Shown here: piece by piece, positions 38,906 through 48,099 of the stretch
Layout: each line of letters starts with the position of its first letter
How positions within the stretch are numbered: position 1 is the stretch's first letter
Source: Phanerochaete sordida
Lineage: Eukaryota; Basidiomycota; Agaricomycetes; Polyporales; Phanerochaetaceae
Assembly: GCA_019973155.2 (NCBI GenBank)
Contig: BPQB01000006.1
Coordinates: 558,001 to 622,000, forward strand
Direction: 5' to 3'
DNA length: 64,000 nt
The notes under the pieces: model-generated
Told to the model about the DNA's origin: nothing
Database searches by the model: none
Seen by the model: the letters and a program-made list of their open reading frames with translations, nothing else
Program-made: the position numbers and the translations under genes

Positions 38906-39100
38906 GTCACGCTCGGCGGCGTGCCCCTCCAGGCGGAGTGGACGCTCCACAACGCCATCCTTGCTGAGCAGGTCGACACCGGCTTGCGTACTGTGCGCCT
39001 TGCAGAGGTCATGCGTGCGCGCTTTGTCAAGAATAAGCGCAAATAGATCCTCTGTCTACTCCACCAACTAGCAAAGAAGAGCGTCGTAGAGCCCGCTTAG
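38906..39100 (+). pseudogene. C-terminal relic of an F-box gene (48-kb subfamily) with internal stop
   Basis: Sixty-five codons. VTLGGVPLQAEWTLHNAILA and EQVDTGLRTVRLAEVMRARF align with the C-terminus of the gene at 48100 (VALGGVPLQADWTLLDGILA, GRVDTGLRTLRLAEVVRARF). A TAG falls where that gene has Gln, and the frame continues ILCLLHQLAKKSVVEPA to the normal stop (98-100 of that line, ending 39100), matching IVCLLPQVAKKGVVEFA. No F-box end remains. A nonsense-mutated fragment. Confidence 0.82.
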
Positions 39101-39376
39101 AGATGGTACAAGATTCGGCCCCTCAGGGTCATGTTATTAATGGAAATAGCAAGGGTAGACACACACGAAGCAACACATGTTGCGTGATACCGGTGGGCCT
39201 GCTGCAACCGAGCTGCAAATGCGTTCGGCGCCAGATGCGTCTCTCACGCCTAAGCCTGCTGCGGCGTGGTAAATTTCCACACCCTGCTTAGCCCCTTACC
39301 AGCTTGCACCTACAGAAAGATTGAGAGCGTAAGCTCAAGGGTTACGGAGCAGCGACCCCAACGAGGTTAGCAGTCC

Positions 39377-39384
39377 TATTTATA
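39377..39384 (+). promoter_or_regulatory. TATA-like box upstream of the split F-box gene
   Basis: TATTTATA lies about 86-93 bp before the ATG at 39470. Confidence 0.3.
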
Positions 39385-39469
39385 CAGTATTTGCGTAGTT
39401 GTCGCTGACATGTGTTGACTCACAGCCTCAACTAGCCGCACACCTCTCTGCTTCCAACACGAGGAGACG

Positions 39470-39712
39470 ATGGGTATCAACGACCTGCCCGCAGAGATAC
39501 TGGGGCAAATTATGGTATTCCATGCAACAGATTCCTTTGAGAGGCTCACCTCGCATCAAATCTGCTGGTTGAGCTTGGAAAGCCCCAGACTCCTGTCTTG
39601 GCGGGAGGAGAAACCTCACGACTTCGCCAACATCACACTCGTCTGCAAGTGGTGGCGCGAGGTCGCGCTCCACTGCCCCGCATTCTGGAGCAAAATTACG
39701 ATTTCTGAATGA
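39470..39712 (+). pseudogene. 5' part of a split F-box gene
   Basis: ATG 39470 encodes MGINDLPAEILGQIMVFHAT, then ANITLVCKWWREVALHCPAF and WSK, an F-box like that at 31554. Similarity to paralogues ends at codon 39692-39694 (the Asn/Lys before VVVGP). A TGA follows within a few codons. The missing remainder resumes at 40714, so this is the head of an interrupted gene. Confidence 0.82.
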
Positions 39713-40713
39713 AGTGAAGACATCGTTCCAATTCAGACCGGGACTTTGAGGGGTTTTTCACTTTGAGACTTTTTTCTGCCCCGAGCTTTCTACTGGATGG
39801 ATTGACATGAAACTTGGTATACACATACCCTATACACTATCAACAAGATCTATAACATCAGAACCATCATATTGTATAGTTTGAGCTATCAGGAGACATG
39901 ATTCGCTTTAGATCAAATTCCACCTTCCCAATTGGGAACATGACATCTAGAAATGCAGAACATTCATGTTTTTCCATGCTCATTATATAGAGCGCATGTA
40001 TAGGATCTAAGTCGTGTAAAAATGTATATAGTATAAATTTGTGGAAGCTGTAGGGAGGTGTTTGGAGTGTGCGCATTTCGGAGTATTAGACGCTCAATGA
40101 GCGCTTATTTTGCGCAGAAAGCTGCTTGAGCTTTCTTAGCAAGCTCAGCTTCTGTGTTGAAGCATCTGGATACATGGTTACTGTGTATATAACGCTGATA
40201 AATTAAGATTGCTATCAAGACAGGTAAACATGCGCTTAGCCTTTATACACCTCAGAAAACACGTGAAAAAGCGGCTGAATCAGGGCTCTGTGCACCTTCT
40301 TAAGGATAATCCTTCATAGCAGGACTAATTTGAGGCATTATGAAGTGCAAAGTAAGGCTATACATCGAGTTTATTGTAATGGAGAATATTTATTTGGGCC
40401 TGGAATTACTTTCCTACAGTTGAAGGTGACTTGGACTCTATGACTTCAGCTAAGCTAGCTGACAGCCCTGATGGCCATGGGCTTGTTTTAGCATTTTATG
40501 TTCGGATATAACTGGCTACTAATCGATTAACTTATTGCTATTTATGTTGTGTAAGGCTTGTATGAATATGTTACACTTTGGTTCAATTAGTCAATGTAGT
40601 CCGATAAATTATGGCTATTTATGCAGATGGATGGTTGGGTGGTTGGATGATTCAAAGAAGAATGAAGAAATCGTACCCGCCAGGTGTTCACACTTTGGCC
40701 TGCTTGCACCCTA
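39695..40713. mobile_element. ~1-kb AT-rich segment splitting an F-box gene (candidate insertion)
   Basis: The flanking coding halves join codon to codon (…FWSK at 39694, VIVGPSANTERM from 40714), so 1019 bp appear inserted. The segment is visibly richer in A/T than its surroundings and has no open frame with a domain. TACGATTTCT (39697-39706) and AGAAATCGTA (40666-40675) form a perfect 10-bp inverted pair close to the ends. GAATGAAG occurs directly at 39707-39714 and 40660-40667. No convincing target-site duplication. Best explained as a non-autonomous element or captured DNA. Not an intron: an in-frame TGA precedes any GT donor. Confidence 0.55.
40115..40156. repeat. Imperfect hairpin inside the AT-rich insert
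   Basis: CAGAAAGCTGCTTGAGCTT is followed by a short loop and AAGCTCAGCTTCTG. The inner stem TGAGCTT/AAGCTCA is perfect. A second small hairpin (CGCTCA-A-TGAGCG) lies just upstream near 40091. Confidence 0.55.
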
Positions 40714-42449
40714 GTCATCGTAGGCCCGAGCGCGAACACCGAGCGCATGCTTGCACGGTCTAAGGAGCATCCCCTCGACCTGGCCTGCGCGCTGCGGCGC
40801 GACCGACAAATACTCCGGCTCACCTTGGATCATTTCGACCGGCTTCGCTCTTTCCAGATCTGCTTCTATGACAGTGTCCACAGTGCAGAAGACGCCCCAC
40901 TGTACAGTCCGGTTTCTGCCCCTCTCCTCGAAGAGTTGACAGTCCACTATGCACACAGCCCGGTTAACCGCTTTGTCACGAAGGTCGGATGGAAGTGGCT
41001 CGCTCCTCGTCTACGCCGGTACAAAGTCTTCGGCGCACACGCGGGCAGCTTGTCGCTGGAATCGTGGCCAGCCCTGCAATTCAAGAACACGCTGACGCAT
41101 CTTATATGGCTCCCCGTCAAAGCATCCGACACACTATTCCCGTCCGCAGAAGGCGTCCTTTCCGCCTTGAGCTCATTTCCCAACCTCGAGACATTGCACA
41201 TCGCATTCTCGTCCCGATATCCCGTGCACCCCTTTGTCCCGCTAGTGCGCCGGGAGAGGCCAGAGGCTGTTCAGCTTCCTCGGCTGCGCCGCCTTGTGTT
41301 GAAAGGCAACATCGACACCTGCATCGACATCCTCGAGCACCTGACGTACCCCACACCGCTCCGCCAGTTCGGGATCCTCGCCCAATCCTCCAGCGCAGAC
41401 ACGACCCACCCGTCCACGTCACTCACGGATTACCTCGGCGAGCTCATCGACATCCCGCGCGGCCCTGCAGATGCAACGCTCTCCGCGCAAAGCCTCCGCA
41501 CCGTCAGCCTCCGGCCCGCCACGCTGCGCCGGAACGGCGTCGAGCTCATGGGCTGGCGCGCACTGCGCTCGCCGCTGGACTTCCCGCGCACCTACCGCCT
41601 GCACGACGCGCTCAGCACGCCGGCGAACGCGGACCTTGCGCTCTGCCTCTCCCTCCCGCGCGCGCTGCCGCGGGCGTACCTCGCGCGCCTCTTCGGCGGC
41701 GTGCGCCTCGACGCCGTCGGCGCGCTGCAGCTCGGCGTCAAGGAGGACCGCGACCTCGGCCCGCGCCGCATCCCCGCCGCGTGCGTCGCCGTCGCGCACA
41801 AGATGGCGGGCGTCCGCGCGCTCGCTGTGGGCCACACGGAGGTGACGCCCTCGTGGCTCGCCCGCGCCCTGTTCGCGACGCCGGGCCCCGGAGCGCCGGG
41901 GCCCCGCCGGTGTCCGTTCCGCCAGCTGCGCCGGCTGCACATCAAGGGCTTCACGATGCCGAGCCGCAGACCAGGATACGGTGACGGTACGTGTTATGCG
42001 ACGGATAGCGAAAAGGAGGACGGCGGGGAATCTGACGACGACGACGACGACGACGACACGAATGGTACGTCCTTGGTCGCGGCAGACAGCCGGCACTGCA
42101 TGCTCACCGCGCACCTAGTTGTGGCCCAGCCGGACGCGCACACCTTCGAGGACATCGTGTCCGAGTGCATGCAGCCGCTCAAGCAGCAAGGGATCGATCT
42201 CGACGAGCTCGTGCTCGTCGATCTCCGCGAAGAGCTCCGCAGGGCGGAGCTCGTGCGGCTCAAACATGTGCTCGGCGCAGAGGTGCTATGTGACGGCATT
42301 TGCGACCTCAGGCCTCTTGGGCGTGAGTTTGTTGCGTCGTCGTGTTATTTTTTTACATGAATTGACAAGAATGTCCCGATACAGCACTCTATCGGACGCC
42401 TGATACTGCCAAGGGCAAGTGGGAATCAACGAAGGCCTCCTTCAGTTAG
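40714..42449 (+). pseudogene. 3' part of the split F-box gene, otherwise intact
   Basis: Begins VIVGPSANTERMLARSKEHP without F-box or start codon. The body is colinear with the 34-kb and 36-kb paralogues (LLEELTVHYA, WLAPRLRRYKVFG, WPALQFKNTLTHLIW). It has an acidic GAC-repeat run of Asp near 42038-42060. Intron 42065-42118, exon 2 42119-42322 (204 nt, FEDIVSECMQPLKQQGIDLD), intron 42323-42384 and exon 3 42385-42449 (LYRTPDTAKGKW, TAG) match the paralogues exactly. The long undamaged reading frame implies the interruption is recent, or that a truncated protein from Met 40746 is made. The F-box itself is lost from this half. Confidence 0.8.
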
Positions 42450-43009
42450 ACGAAGCATACAAAGCACGGGCAAGTATCGATCGGCAGCACATCCGCTGAA
42501 GTTCGGAGTCCGAAGACTGACCCAGTTCAATTGACCGATGTGGTCACGGAAAGGTCAAACAACAAGCGGGAAGCCCCAGCCGCAGAGCTCCACTTTGTAA
42601 AAGGACATGCGTCGAATGCGGTAGCGTGCCAGCCGGCCAGGGCTATCCCAGCATTTGCGGCTTTGAGATTCTATCGGCAGGACGGAGTCAAGAATCAAGA
42701 TTATTGAGGGCGAATTGACTGCTTATGATGTCCTTGGTAATGGTTGTACACTCTGCATGCACTGGCAGCACCACATCAGGCAGAACACTGCCGGATAGCT
42801 TTCCTGGCGCCATGGGGCACGGCACCGGGGCGGGTGCGTAGGGCTCGTGTATCCCGAAGCGATTCGAGGATAGCTTCTTGTAGACCAGTCTTACCGGGCA
42901 TACGACTCGAATAGTGATACAAGACTTACTTGGGCATCGATTGATTGACCAGTCAGTGACACCACCGGCTCAGGCCGCACAACGGGAACAGCTCCATGCC
43001 AATGTCATG
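42450..43009. other. Intergenic spacer
   Basis: 560 bp downstream of the split F-box gene. No gene recognised. Confidence 0.4.
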
Positions 43010-43121
43010 CAATGCGCGTGCGAGTTGAATCACGCGGGTAAGTACATAGTTGAGTATACAGAGGGTATCTACATTAGTAGCACAGTCGCAAGAAAACACA
43101 GCTTCCGAGAGTCCGTCCCCG
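43010..43121 (+). repeat. ~110-bp dispersed repeat, copy 2
   Basis: Matches 38795-38905 with scattered substitutions. Similarity stops about where the F-box last exon would begin, within 60 bp of the stop codon of the leftward MFS transporter. Likely a decayed duplicate of the same F-box intron. Confidence 0.78.
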
Positions 43122-43174
43122 CGCGCTCTTGCGCGGGGGCCCCCAGGCGCGTGAGGGGCGGGGTGGTACAACGC

Positions 43175-45256
43175 CTATATCGACGTCTTGCCGCGCGGCT
43201 CGAAGGGCAGCAGCACCGCGATCGCGCCTGCGCCGATGAAGAGCGCGCCCGCGACGTAGATCGGGACGGACGTCGTGAGGTTCGAGTACAGCGCGATGAT
43301 CGGCGCCTGCACGCGCCCTCGTCAGCGCGCGCACTTCAACACACAGAACGGGCGGCGGACGCACCATGATGCCGAAGATGCGGTTCGAGATCGCGACGAG
43401 CGCGTTGCCGGTGCCGCGGTCCTTGGTGGGGAAGATCTCGGGCGAGACGGCGTAGAGGACGCCGTACATGACGTTCGACGTGAACGTGTAGCCGCAGTTC
43501 CAGCCGAGCAGCGCGTCGGACGTGCGCGACGTCGTGCTCGCGAAGAGGAACACGCCCGTCAGCACCGTGCTCACCGCGAGCGTGCCCTTGCGCCCCAGCA
43601 GCGGGATCTCGACGAGCCAGCCCGCGAGCAGCGCGCCCGGCACGCCGATCACGCTCAGGATCACTTGCTGCGGGGCCGTCAGAGGCGTGTGGGTGCGGGA
43701 GCGCGGGACGTACGTTGCGGTACGTGATGTACACGGAGCCGTCGCCGAACTCGGCGCCGCGCGTCTCGAAGCTGCATGCCGTGTGAGCACAGGGCGGCGC
43801 GCGGCGCGGCCAGGGCACTCACAAGACGGTCACGAAGCCGTTGTACCTAGGGCACGGTGAGCACGCGGGAGGAGCGGGGGGCGCGGGGCACTGACAGCGG
43901 GAAGGCGAGGCCGATGAGGCCCCAGACGAGCATGAGCAGCGACGTCGAGTACGCGAGCTTGCGCGTCGCGAAGAGCGACTTCATGTGCGCGGTGCTGAAC
44001 ATGCGCAGCTTGCGGAGCACCGCGGCGCGCGCGCTCGTGTCCATGCGTGGCGGCGCGCCCGCATCAGCAGCCTCGCGCTCGACGTCGCGGAGCATCTGCA
44101 GCGTGAGGCTGCTCGTGCGCCCGTTGTACGCGGCGAGCTTGTGCACGACGGCGACGGCGTCCGCGTCGCGCCCGCGGCCCATGAGGTACTTGGGGCTCTC
44201 GTAGAGGTGGAAGACGGCGAAGCGGAGGAAGCTGAGCACGAGCATGAGCCCGCCCATGCAGTACATGAAGTAGCGCCAGCCCTGGTTCGCCGCGCGCGGG
44301 CACGTCTCCGGTGTCGTGCCCGCGCACGAGAAGTTCACGATCAGCGGCCACGCGATCAGGCTCCCCACGAGCTGGCCGAGCGCCCACCAGATCGAGAGCA
44401 CCGTGAGCAGGTACTGGTGCGAGCCCGGCACGAACTCTGCGCGGGCGGGGCGTCAGCGGGCGGGCCCTCACGCGCGGCAGGGCACGCACCGAGGAAGACG
44501 GCCGAGTCGACGGGCAGGTTGCCGCCGACGCCGATGCTCCAGACGGTCACGAACGCACAGAGCGCGACGAGGTTCGGGGAGCCGCTCGCGGCGAGGGCGA
44601 AGGTGCCGGTCAGGAAGAGCGTGATGTTGAATGCCCAGCTAGGGTTTTCGACGCTCAGCGGATATCGGGAAGAAGGAAGGGCAGGTTACACACCGGCGGC
44701 CCCACACGTCCGAGGCGAGGCCCCAGAAGGCTGCTCCTATCAGGAAGCCAATCGCCTGGCCGAGCTTGATCCATGCGCCTGACCCTCCGAACTCGGCCAT
44801 CGTGGGGGTCAAAATGAGGTTCGTCACGATCTGGCGGAGAGCATGAGGAGGCGTGCGCGCCGAGGCGCAGAGTGACGTACGGGCCACAGGTTATCTCTGC
44901 GCATCGCGGAGTCAGCTTCAGCAAATGTGGCAGCGGAATGGGACGCACGAAAACCAGCCGAAGCCTGCGAGGCAGAACAGATACCACTGTGGTTCGCGAA
45001 GTCAGCCGCGGGGCGCGGTCCGCGGAGGGCAGAGCGCGGCACGTGCCTGGTACTTTCCCATCCCGATCTCCTGTATCGCCTGGTTGAGGATGCGCGCCTT
45101 GGCGTGGTAGACGGGGTCGACGCCCGCGTCCTCGCCGTCGAAGACGTCGCGGTTCTCAGCGAAGAGGACCGGGATCGCGACGACGTCGGCGCCCTTCTCG
45201 CTCAGGGACTCGGCCTTCTGCTTGTCATCGCTGGGCTGCGCAAACGGCATGGCCAT
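43175..45256 (-). CDS. MFS transporter
   Basis: Membrane transporter of the major facilitator superfamily. ATG 45254-45256 (MAMPFAQPSDDKQK). The soluble N-terminus ends NQAIQEIGMGKYQ, joined by an unusual GC-AG intron (44987-45046) to WYLFCLAGFGWFS. Further blocks: DNLWPIVTNLILTP, IGFLIGAAFWGLASDVWGRR (the MFS A-like signature between TM2 and TM3), WWALGQLVGSLIAWP, NQGWRYFMYCMGGLMLVLSF, ESPKYLMGRGRD, then a central cytoplasmic loop, ILSVIGVPGALLAGWLVEIP, GRKGTLAVSTVLTG, YAVSPEIFPTKDRGTGNAL and ISNRIFGIM, ending EPRGKTSI, TAG 43175-43177. The pattern suits the sugar-porter/SV2-like branch. Substrate cannot be told. A TATA box lies about 75 bp upstream. Confidence 0.88.
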
Positions 45257-45329
45257 GGCGGGGTCGTGTGGGGGCGTGAGGGGTCGTGCAGGCGGCTCCG
45301 GACGGGTGGTGTGACGGCGCGCGGGGGCC

Positions 45330-45335
45330 TTTATA
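45330..45335 (-). promoter_or_regulatory. TATA box of the MFS transporter gene
   Basis: Minus-strand GGTATAAAGGC, 74-79 bp before the ATG at 45256. Confidence 0.55.
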
Positions 45336-46454
45336 CCGCGGGCCTTGGCTTTCCCTGCTAAAGGTTGAGGACGGCGCCAGCGCAGGGAGCAGGCCCCCGC
45401 CACTATCGATGGCTAATGGCACATGGGTGGTCAGGCCGCCCTTCGCGGCGTGATGCCCCAGGCGGCGCTCCCCTCGCTGTGCGCGGACAAGGTTGGGCTG
45501 TCGTAATGCGGGCAGCCAGGCTGCCCGTGGAAGCTCCGCGCGCCATATGCAGCTGTCTGCGCGTGGAGGCAGGCAGACGAGGCTCGGGCGATAAGCCAGC
45601 CTGGCGGGCACACGAGCGGTCCGGCGGGCGTCGGTCCACGCGGAGATCAAAGAGGGCAGGGCGGGGCGACAAACGTGCGCAGGCGATTCGTCGTTTTGTA
45701 GATCCGAGACGCCTGCGCCGCGCGCAGAGGCCTGTGCCACGAAGGCACCGTTCGCCGGCGGAATCAAAAACAACGCAATTTGCGGAGCACGTTCTCGTTA
45801 GTCTCGGGCCAAGTCTTCTGCCCATCGCTCGTCTGATCTGGGCTGGATAACGAGAAGCTGCATCAAAGAAGCTCGCACGGGACAGCCCGTGGGAGCAAGA
45901 TGCCAGGGCCAGCATCTTCCACGAGCACCTTCGTGGTCCACGTCTCTTCCGCTTCGGCTCGTGCAGGGAGATAAGCTGCGAGTCTGAAGCAATGCTTGCC
46001 TGGAAGAAAACCCCAGGCGCTTGGCAGCCACGTCACGAGGTTCCCATCAGCGTTGTGGCGTTCGGCACCTCGGCAGACCAACACCATTTATATTTCTTTT
46101 GCAGACACCTCGATTTATTGTTCTCCCAGAGTCACGAGTCCTTCGGACGCGTCGAAAACGCCGTCACCGGGCCAACAACCCATGCCTACCGCCACCCTTT
46201 TCTACTCATAGCGATGTGTTACGTCGAAAACATTAATTCAACAGCCTAACGTTCTTCCAGTCATCGCCCTGGCAAAGGTGCGAGTCAACCCAGATTCATA
46301 GCCGTCTCGTTCGTATCGTAACTCATCGATAACGACACTATACAAATTCAGCTCTTCCACGGCGGTCAGGCGTTCAGTTCCAGCGCTCAATCGAAGAGGC
46401 ACGACGACAAGGGCATTACCGCCTCGCATGGACGCACAGCCGTCGCAGTCGTCC
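45336..46454. other. Intergenic region between divergent genes
   Basis: 1.1 kb upstream of both the MFS gene and the repeat-protein gene. Frames here have no domain. Promoter function for both neighbours is inferred. Confidence 0.45.
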
Positions 46455-46462
46455 TATAAAAT
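46455..46462 (+). promoter_or_regulatory. TATA box of the duplicated-domain gene
   Basis: TATAAAAT lies 58-65 bp before the ATG at 46520, a canonical sequence at a suitable distance. Confidence 0.65.
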
Positions 46463-46519
46463 GACCAGAGAAAGCGCGACATCATCCTCAGCCTCACCAC
46501 AAACAACAGATCGAACATC

Positions 46520-47153
46520 ATGTTCCACGTAAACCTCTAGTAGCCTCTCGCGGGGCCTCCCGCTGATACGCCTGCAGGACCTCTCGTACATTGGCGACTG
46601 CGTGTGCATCCGCCAAATCGGCTGCAGCGGCTTCCAGGCGTTCGTCTCGAAGATCGAGTCCTCCGAGGGCAGCGATAGCTGGTTTCCGATCGCCGCCCAG
46701 TTCGGCGGCGCGGACGCGCGCTGGAACCGCAACAAGTACGAGGTCGCCGTCGTCCGGAACCCCGCGACCGGCGAGCGCCGCGGACGCTACGTCAACCCTG
46801 GGGGCGCGTCGGTGTACATCACCGTCCGTTCGCTCGACGACATCGACGTCGTGCGCGTCCCGAAGTCCACCCTCCCGTACATTGGCGACTGCATCTCCAT
46901 CCGCCAGGAGGGCTGCGAGGGCTTCCAGGCGTTCGTCTCCAAGATCGAGTCCTCCGAGGGCAACGACGCCTGGTTCCCGATCGCCACTGAGTTTGGCGGC
47001 CACTGGAAGCGCAACAAGTACGAGGTCGCGGTCATCCGGAACCCCGCGACCGGCGAGCGTCGCGGACGCTACGTGAACCCTGAGGGCGCGTCTGTGTATC
47101 TCATCGTCCGCTCGCTGGACGACATCGAGGTCATCCGCGTTGCGAAGCACTAA
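46520..47153 (+). CDS. Unrecognised 194-aa protein of two near-identical ~93-aa repeats
   Basis: Exon 1 is 46520-46528 (MFH). The 49-nt intron 46529-46577 (GTAAAC...CTGATAC...CTGCAG) leads to exon 2, DLSYIGDC..., ending AKH and TAA 47151-47153. Residues 5-97 and 102-191 are the same domain twice. Shared blocks: YIGDC, GFQAFVSKIESSEG, WFPIA, RNKYEVAVVRNPATGERRG and RYVNP-x-GASVY-x2-VRSLDDI. Copy 2 lacks three residues (GGADARW against GGHW). Nucleotide identity between copies is also high, so the duplication is recent or homogenised. No signal peptide, no membrane segment. The alternating hydrophobic pattern suggests beta strands, possibly a lectin-like or inhibitor-like cytosolic fold, but that is inference. 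A strong TATA box suggests high or regulated expression. Confidence 0.82.
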
Positions 47154-47369
47154 ACAGACGCTAACGCCACCCCTACATCGTGAGTGCAGTTCAGCCCCTT
47201 TGCGTGCCGCATATACCAACTATATCTGTTGATCACATACAGCATCACAATATGCCGTACGGTGCTGCTAAACTTTTGCAATAAAATGTATTCATCAATC
47301 GGCAGAAGAGGAGCCGCATTTCCTGGGTCTTGTGTAGAGTGCTTCGGTGCGTACGTTATGAAGCGCTGC

Positions 47370-47392
47370 GATGGAACCTGTCTGGTTCCATC
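47370..47392. repeat. Perfect hairpin downstream of the duplicated-domain gene
   Basis: GATGGAACC, loop TGTCT, GGTTCCATC. About 220 bp past the stop codon, so possibly in the 3' untranslated region. Confidence 0.7.
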
Positions 47393-47458
47393 TCGTATCG
47401 CTCCTTTGTTATTGTTGTAAATTCCTCCGGCAAAAGAAGATAAAATGCAGCACTCCAG

Positions 47459-47492
47459 TTCAAACGTCCAAGCTCAAGCTTGCAAGTTTGAA
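47459..47492. repeat. Inverted repeat
   Basis: TTCAAAC (47459-47465) and GTTTGAA (47486-47492) flank a core with AAGCT...AAGCTT. It lies in the gene-free interval. Confidence 0.55.
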
Positions 47493-48099
47493 TTTGAAGC
47501 TTTGAAGGAGCGGGTGGCTCAAGTTGGAGCGCCGCTCGAGCATGAGCGCGACGTTGCCCTGACTGTTATACAACCCACACCACAAGCCGTCGCAGATTTA
47601 TCCTATGCGAATCTGCGCTGGAGGTGCGCTGGGGCGGCATTGATATTGAGTATCGAGGCCGGAGGAGTTGATAATTTTCTGTTGTGTAGACTCATGCATC
47701 TGTTGGCCGACTCGACTAAGTACTGTCTCCGTCGTCTTCTCTATCCCCGTCGTGGGTTTCGTCTATCTCGTCCATCCCGTCTGACTCGTCCGATTTGTCC
47801 TGTTCGTCTAGCTGGAGTTCAAGTTCGTGCTTCACCAATTCCCACCTGCCATCGACATCATCTGGTGTCCGATAAGGAGCTACATCGAAAGTCCTCAGTT
47901 GGCTGAGGTAGGTAGGATTTGATGACTCAGTAGACTTACACCCGTAGCTCTTGAGTTCGTGAACGCTACCAGTCTGCTCGTAGCGACGGCCTGCTTCATG
48001 TATATTGCTAAGTTACTCATACAGTTCTGCTACAGGATCAGCCTCGACCATGACAATACATGTATTTAGGTGCAAAGGTAACGGAGTCCTGAATCAAAT

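Larger units (their letters stand above)
47154..48099. other. Intergenic region with two strong hairpins
   Basis: No supportable gene. It holds a perfect 9-bp stem with 5-nt loop (47370-47392) and an inverted repeat TTCAAAC...GTTTGAA (47459-47492), plus a degenerate TCGTCT/TCGTCC-rich stretch near 47760-47815 that makes a spurious open frame. Confidence 0.5.

Noticed and set aside
39707..40667. GAATGAAG direct repeats as an 8-bp target-site duplication of a hAT-like element
   Set aside because: The sequence inside does not show hAT-type ends, and 40668-40713 would remain unexplained between the duplication and the coding tail.
39695..40713. The AT-rich segment as a long intron of the F-box gene
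   Set aside because: An in-frame TGA comes before any GT donor after FWSK, paralogues have no intron there, and other introns in the window are 49-62 nt.
45365..45915. Overlapping open frames of 130-180 codons on both strands upstream of the MFS gene
   Set aside because: High-GC DNA keeps several frames open at once. No domain, no splice structure, and they occupy the promoter region of the transporter.
47445..47906. 153-codon plus-strand frame
   Set aside because: Its second half is translated from a degenerate TCGTCT/TCGTCC repeat. No domain, no promoter, and two hairpins lie in or next to it.
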